This document shows, piece by piece, positions 8,393-16,653 of a DNA stretch of 58,181 nt. Made by a program: the position numbers and the translations under genes. Origin of the DNA: Mycobacterium sp. D16Q13 (lineage in GTDB: Bacteria > Actinomycetota > Actinomycetes > Mycobacteriales > Mycobacteriaceae); NCBI RefSeq assembly GCF_002013375.1, contig NZ_MAEW01000026.1, positions 1-58,181 on the forward strand. The letters run 5' to 3'. The notes beneath the pieces were generated by a model. It ran no database searches. It was not told the origin of the DNA and saw nothing but the letters and a program-made list of their open reading frames with translations. Each line of letters begins with the position of its first letter. Position 1 is the first letter of the stretch.

Positions 8393-9549
8393 GACGTCGA
8401 CGGGTCCTGGTCGCCGGGCTCGGCGACAGCGGCCTGCTCACCGCGATCCGGCTCGCGCGCCACTGCGATGTCGTCGGAATCTCCGCCAAACCCGGGTTGG
8501 TCAGCGGACAAGAGCTGGGCCTACGCCTGTCACGCCCAGCAGAGTGGACGCAGAACTACTGGGTCCCCTTCGACCGATTCCGCGGCTTGGACCGCGTGCG
8601 CACGGTGCACGCCGACCTTACCGGCGTCGACCTCAATGCCCGAACGGTTTTCGGCCAGGACGGTGACGGTTCACCGCTGACCGAACCGTATGACACGTTG
8701 ATCATCTCTACCGGTGTCAGTAACGGGTTCTGGCGGCAGCCGACTCTGCAGTCGAGCGCCGAAGTGGCCGCGGACCTGCGTACGGCCCATCATCGGCTGG
8801 CCTCCGCGCATACGGTGATCGTCATCGGTGGCGGAGCCGCCGCCGTGAGCAGCGCTGCCAATCTGGCGATGACATGGCCGAACCTGCGCGTCGATCTGTA
8901 CTTCCCCGGTGAACACGCGCTGACACAGCACTCGCCGAAGGTCTGGGACCGGATCCGCCAGCGGCTGAAGGAACTTCGCGTAGGATTGCATCCCGGGCAT
9001 CGTGCACTCATCCCCGAAGGATTCGCATGCAACCGGATTACCGGCGAGCCGGTTCACTGGAGTACCGGCCAGTCACCGGCGTCCGCCGATGCGGTGGTGT
9101 GGGCCATCGGTCGCGTCCGGCCCAACACCGGCTGGCTGCCGGCGGAGCTGCTCGACGAGCACGGATTCGTGCGGGTGACACCGGAGCTGCACGTTCCGCA
9201 CCACCGGGATGTCTTCGCTGTCGGAGACGTCGCGGCAACCGATTCGCTCCGCACCTCTGCCCGCAATCGTGCCGATCGGATTGTGGCGCACAATATTCGA
9301 GCCGGGGCCTCTGGGCGGCCGTTGCGTACCTACCGCCCACCCAGGTACCGGTGGGGCTCCGTGCTCGGTGTGCAGCCCAACGGGCTGGAAGTCTTCGCGC
9401 CCTCCGGCCATGCGTTCCGATTCCCGGCATGGTCGATCGAGCGCGTACTGCAACCCTGGATCATTAGACGCGGGATCTACCGGGGCATCCGCGACAACCG
9501 GCCGCTTGCCTCCACCGTCGACGCGCTCGAACCTCGCCGGAAGGACTGA
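8389..9549 (+). CDS. NADH dehydrogenase/FSP1-like FAD oxidoreductase
   Basis: A 386-residue pyridine-nucleotide-disulfide-type oxidoreductase. The FAD-binding GxGxxG is at residues 9-14 (AGLGDSG). The NAD(P)H-binding glycine motif is VIVIGGGAAAV at about residue 143. The second FAD motif is DVFAVGDVAAT at about residue 280. There is no redox-active Cys pair, so it belongs with the AIF/FSP1/NDH-2-like group rather than with disulfide reductases. The GTG start overlaps the stop of the DUF1295 gene (GTGA). It could supply electrons to that membrane enzyme. This is inference from coupling only. Confidence 0.8.
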   Translation: MRRRRVLVAGLGDSGLLTAIRLARHCDVVGISAKPGLVSGQELGLRLSRPAEWTQNYWVPFDRFRGLDRVRTVHADLTGVDLNARTVFGQDGDGSPLTEPYDTLIISTGVSNGFWRQPTLQSSAEVAADLRTAHHRLASAHTVIVIGGGAAAVSSAANLAMTWPNLRVDLYFPGEHALTQHSPKVWDRIRQRLKELRVGLHPGHRALIPEGFACNRITGEPVHWSTGQSPASADAVVWAIGRVRPNTGWLPAELLDEHGFVRVTPELHVPHHRDVFAVGDVAATDSLRTSARNRADRIVAHNIRAGASGRPLRTYRPPRYRWGSVLGVQPNGLEVFAPSGHAFRFPAWSIERVLQPWIIRRGIYRGIRDNRPLASTVDALEPRRKD

Positions 9550-9553
9550 TCAC

Positions 9554-9967
9554 TTGGGTATCGACAGCACCATTTTCCTCGCTGCGTGCGCGGGCCTTGT
9601 CACCCTCACTGTGTCGTGCGGGTCGTCGACGGTGCAATCTGGCCGGGAGCCGGTAAGCCGCACCGACTTACAGCGTCATGATCTGAGCATCCCGGACCGT
9701 GAGGCGCTGCAGACGCGTGTCGATTTTCAGCCGGGAGCCGAAGCCGCCAGGCACAAGCATCCAGGCGAGGAGATCATCTACGTACTCAAGGGCACGTTGG
9801 TCTACGACATCGATGGTCAGGGTTCCAAGACGGTCACTGCCGGCGATGTACTGTTCGTTCCCGCCGGGACCTTCCATTCGGTCCGCAACGTCGGCACCGA
9901 CGAGGGTTCGGAGCTCGCGACCTACGTCGTCGACAAGGACAAACCCCTCGTGGTGTTGGCGAAGTAG
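9554..9967 (+). CDS. Small exported cupin-domain protein
   Basis: A 137-residue protein. A hydrophobic N-terminus ending in LTVSCGSS suggests an export signal and perhaps a lipoprotein, although Thr at -3 is a weak lipobox. The rest is a single cupin barrel with both motifs: HKHPGEEIIYVLKG, then PAGTFHSVRNV. The His and Glu residues of motif 1 and the His of motif 2 form a normal metal site. The TTG start is supported by an AAGGA about nine bases upstream and by its position five bases after the previous stop. It is the last of the four coupled genes. Bound ligand and reaction are unknown. Confidence 0.75.
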   Translation: MGIDSTIFLAACAGLVTLTVSCGSSTVQSGREPVSRTDLQRHDLSIPDREALQTRVDFQPGAEAARHKHPGEEIIYVLKGTLVYDIDGQGSKTVTAGDVLFVPAGTFHSVRNVGTDEGSELATYVVDKDKPLVVLAK

Positions 9968-9985
9968 GGCACGATATTTCTGGGG

Positions 9986-10258
9986 TCAGCCCGTGATGGT
10001 GTTACCTTTCACGGCAACCGCTTTGGCCCATTCCTGCCGCTCGGACACCGTGTAGACGCGTCCGTTGCGAAAGACGAAGTCCGCCTCGGTGCTGTCCGAA
10101 TTGTCGCTGCTCGCTGTGGACGACGAATCGGTCCCGGTCGAGCATGCCGCGACGGCGCCCGCCCCGAGAGCGACCGTGGCTACGCGCAGCGCCGTCCGGC
10201 GGGTGGTCTTGGCACTCAACGACGAGAAATGCGGGGCCCACTCGGACGCGGTGCACAT
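9986..10258 (-). pseudogene. Truncated N-terminus of a Tat-lipoprotein amidohydrolase
   Basis: About 90 residues starting MCTASEW. The piece has a twin-arginine motif (TTRRTALRV), a hydrophobic stretch and a lipobox-like VAACS, then ADFVFRNGRVYTVSERQEWAKAVAVKG. That last part is the first strand region of YtcJ-type amidohydrolases, which normally continues into the LPGFVDxHxH metal motif. Here it stops at GNTITG, 19 bases from the end of the cupin gene. The continuation expected of the protein is found in decayed form at 53-1257 in the same orientation. It is therefore read as a gene remnant rather than a functional protein. Confidence 0.7.
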
Positions 10259-10277
10259 ATCCGCACAATACCCAATC

Positions 10278-10306
10278 TTGACTGAATTTTCAGTTTGTTC
10301 TACCGT
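10278..10306 (+). promoter_or_regulatory. Promoter of the aguB-aguA genes
   Basis: TTGACT at 10278-10283 and TACCGT at 10301-10306 are separated by 17 bases, a good sigma-A-type arrangement. The predicted start is near 10313, followed by an AGGAGG ribosome binding site at 10324-10329 and the aguB ATG at 10336. The overlapping palindrome is listed separately. Confidence 0.5.
10281..10294. promoter_or_regulatory. Candidate TetR operator overlapping the aguB promoter
   Basis: ACTGAATTTTCAGT is an inverted repeat with perfect six-base arms (ACTGAA/TTCAGT). It covers half of the -35 element and part of the spacer, where bound protein would block polymerase. The TetR gene at 12411 sits directly behind aguA, so it is the obvious candidate regulator. 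The site also lies between the start of the amidohydrolase remnant and aguB and could have served both. Confidence 0.45.
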
Positions 10307-10335
10307 CGCAGTTATCACCCCCCAGGAGGTAAGCA

Positions 10336-11319
10336 ATGCCCGAGTCGGGATTTGTCGTCGAAACCGCGTTCACACCACCGAGCTCGCCAGCTCGCGTACG
10401 CGAGCCACGGCGAGCGGCGCTCCGTGTGGGTCTGGTGCAGCACTGCTGGCTCGCCGATCCGCAGCACCTGCGCGACCAACTCTCCGAAGGCATCCGATTG
10501 GCCGCCGACGAGGGTGCAAAGGCCGTGTTCCTGCCGGAGCTGACGCTTTCCCGCTACCCCGCCGATGTACGGGCAGGTGCGAACCCGGGTGCCCGTGCCG
10601 AGGACCTGCTGTCGGGGCCCACGTTCTCCTTCGCCGCACAGGCCGCGAAGGAGAACGGCGTGCTGGTACATGCGTCCCTATACGAGCGTGCGGATGACGC
10701 TGATGGGCTCGGCTACAACACCGCCATCCTGGTATCCCCCAGCGGTGAGCTCGTCGGGCGCACCCGGAAACTGCACATTCCTGTGACCGCGGGCTATTAC
10801 GAGGACACGTACTTTCGCGCCGGACCCGCGGATAACCCCTATCCGCTGTATCGCGTGGCCGAGCTTGATGATGCCGCGGTCGGGATGCCCACCTGTTGGG
10901 ACGAGTGGTTTCCTGAGGTCTCGCGGATGTACTCGCTGGCGGGCGCGGAGATCCTGGTCTATCCGACAGCGATCGGTTCCGAACCGGCCTTTCCGGCCTT
11001 TGACACACAGCCGCTCTGGCAGCACGTGATCGTGGGAAACGGGATTACCGCGGGGACATTCATGATCGTGCCCAACCGTTTTGGCGATGAGGGAAATGTG
11101 AACTTCTATGGTTCCTCGTTCATCTCCGATCCGTACGGCCGGGTTCTCGCGCAGGCGCCGCGCGATGCCGCGGCGGTATTGGTGGCAGATCTGGATCTGG
11201 AGCAGCGCCAAGATTGGCTGGATCTGTTCCCGTTCAACATGACCCGCCGGCCCGACACCTACGCCCGGCTTACCGCACCTGTCGATACGGCTAATCCGTA
11301 CGGGTCGCACGCGTCATGA
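10336..11319 (+). CDS. aguB: N-carbamoylputrescine amidase (nitrilase superfamily)
   Basis: A 327-residue nitrilase-superfamily enzyme with the complete catalytic set: Glu68 in LPELTLSRY, Lys145 in RTRKLHIP and Cys187 in MPTCWDEWFPE. The WDEWFPE context and the TAGYYEDTYF segment are those of N-carbamoylputrescine amidases, which release CO2 and ammonia to give putrescine. The first 25 or so residues are a disordered extension. It has a strong AGGAGG binding site. Its stop overlaps the aguA start by four bases (ATGA). Together the two genes convert agmatine to putrescine in the cytoplasm. Confidence 0.85.
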   Translation: MPESGFVVETAFTPPSSPARVREPRRAALRVGLVQHCWLADPQHLRDQLSEGIRLAADEGAKAVFLPELTLSRYPADVRAGANPGARAEDLLSGPTFSFAAQAAKENGVLVHASLYERADDADGLGYNTAILVSPSGELVGRTRKLHIPVTAGYYEDTYFRAGPADNPYPLYRVAELDDAAVGMPTCWDEWFPEVSRMYSLAGAEILVYPTAIGSEPAFPAFDTQPLWQHVIVGNGITAGTFMIVPNRFGDEGNVNFYGSSFISDPYGRVLAQAPRDAAAVLVADLDLEQRQDWLDLFPFNMTRRPDTYARLTAPVDTANPYGSHAS

Positions 11320-12338
11320 CCTGGCTCATGCCGCCGGAAACTGCCCGGCAGGAACGTATCTGGATGGCATTTCCGTCGCAGGGGGCGACCGTCTTCGAGA
11401 ACGCGGAATCCACGCACGAGGCGCGTACCGCATGGGCCGCGGTCGCGCACGCCATCCTCGACTTCGAGCCTGTCTCGATGATCGTCGACCCGGCCGATCG
11501 CCCGGCGGCGCGCACATATCTATCACGGGAGATCGAGGTATTCGAGGCGCCGCTCGATGATGCCTGGATGAGAGACATTGGACCCACCTTCGTGCGCGGG
11601 GCAGACGGTGGCCTGGGTGCGGTGGACTGGGTGTTCAACGGATGGGGTGCCCGTGACTGGGCGCGCTGGGACAAAGACGCACACATCGGTGGGCTTGTAG
11701 GTCGGCTCGCCGGGGCGGAGATTGTCTCCTCTCCCTTGGTCAATGAGGGCGGAGGTATCCAGGTTGATGGTGAGGGCACGGTACTGGTCACCGAGACGGT
11801 GCAGCTTGATCCCGCCCGTAACCCGGGGCTGGACAAGCCCGCAGTGGAAGCGGAGCTGGCACGCACGATCGGCGCGCGGCATGTGATCTGGCTGCCGCGC
11901 GGCCTGACTCGTGACGCGCAGCGGTTCGGCACGAATGGCCACGTCGACATTGTGGTCGCCATCCCGTCGCCGGGACGGCTGCTGATTCACACACAGAACA
12001 ACGCCACACACCCGGACCATGAGCTCACCAAGGAGATCATCGAGCTACTGGCGCAGAGTCACGATGCCCGGGGAAAACCTTGGGAGATAACGCAAGTCCC
12101 GGCGCCGGGCGTGCTGCGCGACAGCGAGGGCTGGGTGGACTACAGCTACATCAACCATCTCGTGGTCAATGACGCCGTGATCGCTTGCCGGTTCGGTGAC
12201 CCGGCCGACGACACCGCCAAAGCCATTCTCGCCGAGGAGTATCCGGGGCGCGCCGTGGTGACCGTCGACGCACGTGAGATCTTCGCGCGGGGCGGCGGTA
12301 TCCACTGCATCACCCAGCAAGAGCCAGCCCTGTCCTGA
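11316..12338 (+). CDS. aguA: Agmatine deiminase
   Basis: A 340-residue enzyme of the peptidyl-arginine-deiminase-like (guanidine-modifying) family. It makes N-carbamoylputrescine and ammonia from agmatine. Active-site motifs present are DDAWMRDIGPTF, NEGGGIQVDG, TNGHVDIV (catalytic His) and GGGIHCITQQEP with nucleophile Cys331 near the C-terminus. Length and motif order are normal. It is translationally coupled to aguB and followed by a TetR gene 72 bases later. Agmatine supply must come from elsewhere, because no arginine decarboxylase is in the window. Confidence 0.9.
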   Translation: MTWLMPPETARQERIWMAFPSQGATVFENAESTHEARTAWAAVAHAILDFEPVSMIVDPADRPAARTYLSREIEVFEAPLDDAWMRDIGPTFVRGADGGLGAVDWVFNGWGARDWARWDKDAHIGGLVGRLAGAEIVSSPLVNEGGGIQVDGEGTVLVTETVQLDPARNPGLDKPAVEAELARTIGARHVIWLPRGLTRDAQRFGTNGHVDIVVAIPSPGRLLIHTQNNATHPDHELTKEIIELLAQSHDARGKPWEITQVPAPGVLRDSEGWVDYSYINHLVVNDAVIACRFGDPADDTAKAILAEEYPGRAVVTVDAREIFARGGGIHCITQQEPALS

Positions 12339-12410
12339 TGGCAACACGATGCGGGATCGCGGCCATTCCCTAGCATGTAGCGAGCTGTCGAGACGGAAGG
12401 GAGGTGTCGG

Positions 12411-13019
12411 GTGACCAGCCGACAGGAAGCGATTCTGCAGGCCAGTGCCGCCGCCATCGCCGAGAACGGTGTCCGGGGCCTGCGTGTCAGCGATGTAGCA
12501 CGGGTGGCCGGGGTTTCGTCGGGTCTGCTCTACTACCACTTCAGGGACCGTGATGGACTGCTCGCGGCGGCCCTCACCTACATCAACGATCAGGCACGCG
12601 CGTACCGGCAGGCCGCCAGCGGTTCCGGGGTATCACGGGGCCAGCTTATTGAGCATATTCTCGGGGAGATTCAGGATTCCGCCGCAGTAGTGGAGAACTC
12701 GTTGGTGTGGAACGAGTTACGTGCGTCTGCGGTCTACGAGGAACCACTGCGCGAACCCCTTGCGCGAACTTCCGAAGAGTGGACACGTGAAACCGCTGCC
12801 GCCATCCGGGCCGCTCAGGACATCGGTGAGGTCTCCGAAACCGTGGACGCGGACAACATTGCCCTGGTTCTCAATGCGCTCACCGAGGGTTTGGCGTCCC
12901 GTTGGCTTTCCCACGAACTGACCGCCGCCGAGGCGCGTGCTCATCTGCGCGCCACTGCCGAGTTGATGCTCCCCGCACATCGCCGTGGCCCCAAGGGTGT
13001 TCAGCCAATGCGCGGATGA
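12411..13019 (+). CDS. TetR-family regulator, probable local regulator of aguB-aguA
   Basis: A 202-residue TetR protein. The N-terminal helix-turn-helix spans about residues 5-50 (ILQASAAAIAENGVRGLRVS, VARVAGVSSGLLYYHF). A helical ligand domain follows. The GTG start is preceded by GGAAGGGAGGTG. The gene follows aguA closely on the same strand and could be co-transcribed. The short palindrome at 10281-10294 is a plausible target. Agmatine or putrescine as inducer is a guess. Confidence 0.85.
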   Translation: MTSRQEAILQASAAAIAENGVRGLRVSDVARVAGVSSGLLYYHFRDRDGLLAAALTYINDQARAYRQAASGSGVSRGQLIEHILGEIQDSAAVVENSLVWNELRASAVYEEPLREPLARTSEEWTRETAAAIRAAQDIGEVSETVDADNIALVLNALTEGLASRWLSHELTAAEARAHLRATAELMLPAHRRGPKGVQPMRG

Positions 13020-13032
13020 CGCGACAGCACCG

Positions 13033-13485
13033 CTATCTGGCCGTCGGATTGGAGTAGACGCGGCGGGGCGTGATGAGGACGGCGGCACGACGTTCCTCCG
13101 CCATCACGCGGTCGTAGATTTCCCAGTCGTCGTGAGTGCCGCCCGCCGCCTGAAAGATGTTGCGTAACAACAGGCGTAACGCCTCGCTGTCGACGCCGGG
13201 ATCCGAGTCGTCGGGACCGATGATCTGCGCGGTTCCCTCGACTGTGACCCATTGCCACCCGGCCCGCACGACGATGGTGGCCCGCGGATCGGCCCGCAGA
13301 TGGTCAAGCTTGCGGGTACCCCCTGCCGCCACCAGCGCGACGATCGGCTCGCCGGTTTGGGGATGCCGCATGACGCCGGCATTAATCACCGAAGACTGGA
13401 CGCTGCCGTCGCCCCGAACCGTGCTGAGCACACACAGCCCGTGATCGAGCTGAACGAGCTCGGCGAATGCGGAAATGTCTGTCAC
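13033..13485 (-). CDS. PPOX-class F420/FMN-dependent protein
   Basis: A 150-residue split-barrel protein of the pyridoxamine-phosphate-oxidase-like superfamily. Visible family strands are HGLCVLSTVRGDGSVQSSVIN, the LDHLRADPRATIVVRAGWQW segment and WVTVEGTAQIIGPD. The GTG at 13485 (MTDISAF) is chosen because an AAGGGAC lies upstream and longer starts add an unstructured tail. It ends 13 bases from the end of the convergent tetR gene. Cofactor and substrate are not evident. Confidence 0.8.
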   Translation of the reverse strand: MTDISAFAELVQLDHGLCVLSTVRGDGSVQSSVINAGVMRHPQTGEPIVALVAAGGTRKLDHLRADPRATIVVRAGWQWVTVEGTAQIIGPDDSDPGVDSEALRLLLRNIFQAAGGTHDDWEIYDRVMAEERRAAVLITPRRVYSNPTAR

Positions 13486-13569
13486 GACTGAGTCCCTTCC
13501 GTGAGCTGCCACGAGCGATCTATCTCACTGTAGGCGGCGGGTTCGCTCACGGGAGTGAGCTGGCCACTC

Positions 13570-14940
13570 TCACATCGTTGTACGTGACGGTGTGCGCGAC
13601 ATTCGGTACCCGGCGGTGAGTAGCAACAGCCACACCGCCCCGACGACGAGCGCAACGCGAGTGTCGGCGCTAAAGGCCAGCAGGACCATGACGAACACCA
13701 AAAACCCGGTTGCGAACACCTGTAGGTACGGCCAGCCCGGCACCGGAAAGGCCGGGGCCGATGGATCACTGACGCTTGGCTGTGCCCGGAATCTGAAGTG
13801 GGACAAGAGGATCATCAGCCAGACAAAGATCGTCGCGAAGGTGGCGACGGATGCGATCATGACGAAAACGCGCTCCTCTATCGCATAGTTCAACACCACG
13901 CCGACGAGCAAGGCCGCCGTCATGACGACGACGGTCATCCAGGGGACACCATTTCGCGACACCCGCCTCATGATCGCCGGGGCCTGTCCCCGCTGGGCCA
14001 TCCCGTAGATCATTCGCCCGGCGGCGAAGATATCGCTGTTGATGGCAGACAGTGCGGCCGTCACCACCACGATGTTCAACACGGTCGCGGCCGATGTGAG
14101 CCCCAGACGTTCAAAGATCTGGACGAAGGGGCTGCTGTTCGCATCAATGGATCGCCAGGGATTCAACGACATGATGACGGCGAGCGTCAGGACGTAGAAA
14201 AGCATGATGCGCACCGGGACTGTATTGATGGCCCGGGGAATCGTGCGCGCAGGGTCTTTTGCCTCGCCTGCGGTGATTCCGATGATCTCGGTGCCGCCGA
14301 ACGCGAACATCACGATCATGAAGCTGCCTACGAAACCAGCCAGCCCGTTGGGAAAGAACCCCCCGTCATTCCATAGATTGGCGACACTGTGCTGAGCGCC
14401 GTGATCGGAAGATGTCCCCCACAGCAGGATCGCGATACCACCGCCGATCATCGCCACGATAGCCAGGACCTTCACCAGGCTGAGCCAGAATTCGACTTCC
14501 CCGAACACCTTGACGCTGAGCAGATTTACCGCGCCGATGAAGAAGATGATCGACAGAACCCAGATCCAGCGCGGCACGTCCGGGAACCAGAAGCCCATGT
14601 ACACGCCGAACGCGGTGACGTCGGCCAGACAGACGACGATCATCTCCAGGGCGTACGTCCAGCCGGTGAGAAAGCCTGCCAGCGGGCCCATATATTGAGT
14701 TGCGTACTCGCCGAACGATCCCGCGACCGGGCTGCGCACGGCCATCTCCCCCAGGGACCGCAACACGATATAGATGACGGCCCCGCCCAGCAGATAAGCC
14801 AGCAGAACCGACGGGCCCGCTTGCCTGATCGCTTCGGCTGACCCATAGAACAGCCCTGTACCGATGGCCGAACCCAATGCGATGAAGCGGATATGGCGAG
14901 CGGAGAGCCCTCGCTTGAGCGTCTCCGACGTGCTGTTCAC
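13570..14940 (-). CDS. Amino-acid permease, APC superfamily (AAT family)
   Basis: A 456-residue transporter with 12 predicted membrane helices. The amino-acid-transporter (LysP/ProY/CycA) signature is at the N-terminus: LKRGLSARHIRFIALGSAIG, then GTGLFYGSAEAIRQAGPSVL. FGGTEIIGITAGEAKDPART lies in the sixth helix region. It should import a neutral or basic amino acid with protons. The exact substrate cannot be told. It stands alone, divergent from the PAS-ANTAR gene, with a long gap between them. Neighbouring agmatine genes might hint at arginine or proline use, but the link is weak. Confidence 0.88.
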   Translation of the reverse strand: MNSTSETLKRGLSARHIRFIALGSAIGTGLFYGSAEAIRQAGPSVLLAYLLGGAVIYIVLRSLGEMAVRSPVAGSFGEYATQYMGPLAGFLTGWTYALEMIVVCLADVTAFGVYMGFWFPDVPRWIWVLSIIFFIGAVNLLSVKVFGEVEFWLSLVKVLAIVAMIGGGIAILLWGTSSDHGAQHSVANLWNDGGFFPNGLAGFVGSFMIVMFAFGGTEIIGITAGEAKDPARTIPRAINTVPVRIMLFYVLTLAVIMSLNPWRSIDANSSPFVQIFERLGLTSAATVLNIVVVTAALSAINSDIFAAGRMIYGMAQRGQAPAIMRRVSRNGVPWMTVVVMTAALLVGVVLNYAIEERVFVMIASVATFATIFVWLMILLSHFRFRAQPSVSDPSAPAFPVPGWPYLQVFATGFLVFVMVLLAFSADTRVALVVGAVWLLLLTAGYRMSRTPSRTTM

Positions 14941-15358
14941 AGGGCGAACTCCTATCGCGTGGCCACATTCAGGGTTATGAGATAACCGGGAAGTTAGCTG
15001 AGTTTAGGTGCTCTGCCGGTGAACATGCCCGTCGGAGCTGCCAGACGCGATCACGTGAATCCCCCGTTGACCAGAATTTAGCTTGGCTGATCGCTAACCG
15101 GCACGATGCCCGGCGTTAGGTGAGGATCACGTGCCAGGCGCGTTCAGCGAGAAGATGGCAGACCTGGTGCCGCCGCTAGAAGCAGGCGCATCGCTACCGC
15201 AGCCAACTAGCGAAGCGATGACCGCCATGGAGCTGAGCCTGTCTTGTGCGGCGCATGATGAGGCGAATATCCTGTGGGCAATTGGCTAAACACCACAGGT
15301 ACGGCCCGCATGGCCGGTGCCTCCGAGGGGTGTCGGACGGTGAGGTTGTGGTCACGGC
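14941..15358. other. Intergenic region between divergent permease and PAS-ANTAR genes
   Basis: About 420 bases with no convincing gene. It must hold the promoters of both flanking genes. An imperfect inverted repeat with CTAAC/GTTAG arms spans 15094-15119. I could not pick a reliable -10/-35 pair on either strand. Confidence 0.4.
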
Positions 15359-16039
15359 ATGTCTGATGAACTTATGGAGACGGCGGCCGACGCCAGCTTG
15401 GAGCAGGCGTTGGCGGGCGGGGCACCGCAACACGTCGGCTGGTTTCGCTTCTATTTTGCCGACGAGCGATGGGAGTGGTCCGTCGAGGTTGCGCAGATGC
15501 ATGGTTATGGACCCGAAGAAGTCACCCCGACCACGGAAATCGTTCTTTCCCATAAACACCCTGACGACTTTCGTCAGGTCGCCGCAACGCTCGATGAGAT
15601 CCGCCGTACGGCACAGCCCTTCAGCACTCGTCATCGCATCATCGATTTGCAGCAGCAAGTTCACCACGTCGTAGTGATTGGCGACCGGCTCTATGACGGC
15701 GACGGCACCGTGGTCGGAACCCACGGGTTCTATGTAGACGTCACCCCGTCGGCCCAACAGGACCGTGAGGATTCGCTGACCGCCGCCGTCGTGGAGATTG
15801 CGGAGAGCCGCGGGATCATCGAGCAGGCAAAAGGCATGCTGATGCTGATCTACCGGCTCAACGCCGACACAGCATTTGAGTTGCTGAAATGGCGGTCACA
15901 AGAGAGCAACGTGAAACTGCGCGCGCTTGCCCAACAGATCGTCGCAGACTTCCAAAATTTGGATTTCGGAAGAAGCTTGCCCTCGCGTTCGGAGTACGAT
16001 CGACTGCTTCTGACCACTCACCAACGAATTCCTCGGTAA
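15359..16039 (+). CDS. PAS-ANTAR signalling protein
   Basis: A 226-residue protein. Residues about 25-140 form a PAS domain of the PAS-3 type (WEWSVEVAQMHGYGPEEV, HPDDFRQV). Residues about 145-205 are an ANTAR domain (AVVEIAESRGIIEQAKGMLM, FELLKWRSQESNVKLRALAQ). ANTAR domains bind paired RNA hairpins and prevent transcription termination. The PAS part presumably senses a small molecule or redox state. Many mycobacteria carry several of these. It sits at the head of a stress-sigma gene cluster on the same strand, which suggests a role in general stress. Its RNA target is unknown. Confidence 0.88.
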   Translation: MSDELMETAADASLEQALAGGAPQHVGWFRFYFADERWEWSVEVAQMHGYGPEEVTPTTEIVLSHKHPDDFRQVAATLDEIRRTAQPFSTRHRIIDLQQQVHHVVVIGDRLYDGDGTVVGTHGFYVDVTPSAQQDREDSLTAAVVEIAESRGIIEQAKGMLMLIYRLNADTAFELLKWRSQESNVKLRALAQQIVADFQNLDFGRSLPSRSEYDRLLLTTHQRIPR

Positions 16040-16040
16040 G

Positions 16041-16066
16041 GGTTTGACACCAAGTCATTCCGGGAA
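16041..16066 (+). promoter_or_regulatory. Weak SigF-type promoter candidate
   Basis: GGTTT (16041-16045), 16 bases, GGGAA (16062-16066). This differs from the SigF consensus GGTTT-N15-17-GGGTA at one base of the -10 element. It lies about 140 bases before the small membrane protein gene and just after the PAS-ANTAR stop codon. Confidence 0.3.
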
Positions 16067-16203
16067 ACCTTTCCGCAAGGGATCTGAAGGAAGGACAACG
16101 CCGTGGCTGCGTACGCGACCCGCGAAACGCTGGTATCCGAGCGCGCTCACTCGGTGTGCCAGACAGGTATTACGGGAGCCTGCGATAGCTAGTTGCCACG
16201 GAT

Positions 16204-16572
16204 ATGAACGCCCCGATGTACAGCGACCCGGCACGAAGATTCCGGGATAGACGGACCGTCCAGAAAGCGGTGAGGTTCAGCCTCACGGTCGTGATACTTG
16301 CCGCCATCACCCTCGTCGCTACCGTGATGTGGATCGGACGGTGCTCGATCAGTCTGGATGTGAACACGGCGCTGAGCAGCCGAGAAGGAACACCCCTGAT
16401 CGCGCTGGCCTCGCCGACTGTCCTCTTGATAGGTGGGATTGTTGCCTTCATTCAGACTTACCGCGTCTGGAGGCGCCGGGAGAGCTGGTGGGTCTGGCAG
16501 GGCGCCGGTTGGTTTCTGCTGGTGCTCATGGTGGTGAACCTCATGCTGACTGGACGGATGATGACGACCTGA
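16204..16572 (+). CDS. Small three-helix membrane protein
   Basis: A 122-residue protein with hydrophobic segments at about 25-45, 65-85 and 98-116. A basic N-terminus and a WRRRESWWVW loop separate the second and third helices. No family was recognised. It lies between the PAS-ANTAR gene and usfY on the same strand. A perfect SigF-type promoter begins 12 bases after its stop, so it is probably transcribed separately from usfY. No clear Shine-Dalgarno sequence precedes the ATG. Confidence 0.6.
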   Translation: MNAPMYSDPARRFRDRRTVQKAVRFSLTVVILAAITLVATVMWIGRCSISLDVNTALSSREGTPLIALASPTVLLIGGIVAFIQTYRVWRRRESWWVWQGAGWFLLVLMVVNLMLTGRMMTT

Positions 16573-16583
16573 CTCTGCTTGCC

Positions 16584-16608
16584 GGTTTGATCGACGGGAT
16601 CGCGGGTA
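16584..16608 (+). promoter_or_regulatory. SigF-dependent promoter of the usfY-like gene
   Basis: GGTTT at 16584-16588, a 15-base spacer and GGGTA at 16604-16608 match the mycobacterial SigF consensus at every position. The expected start, near 16615, leaves a leader of about 40 bases that carries an AGGAGAT site before the usfY GTG. The neighbouring sigma gene makes autoregulation likely. Confidence 0.65.
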
Positions 16609-16653
16609 AAGCTGAAATGAGTACCGTTACCCCTCTTGTCAATAGGAGATCCC

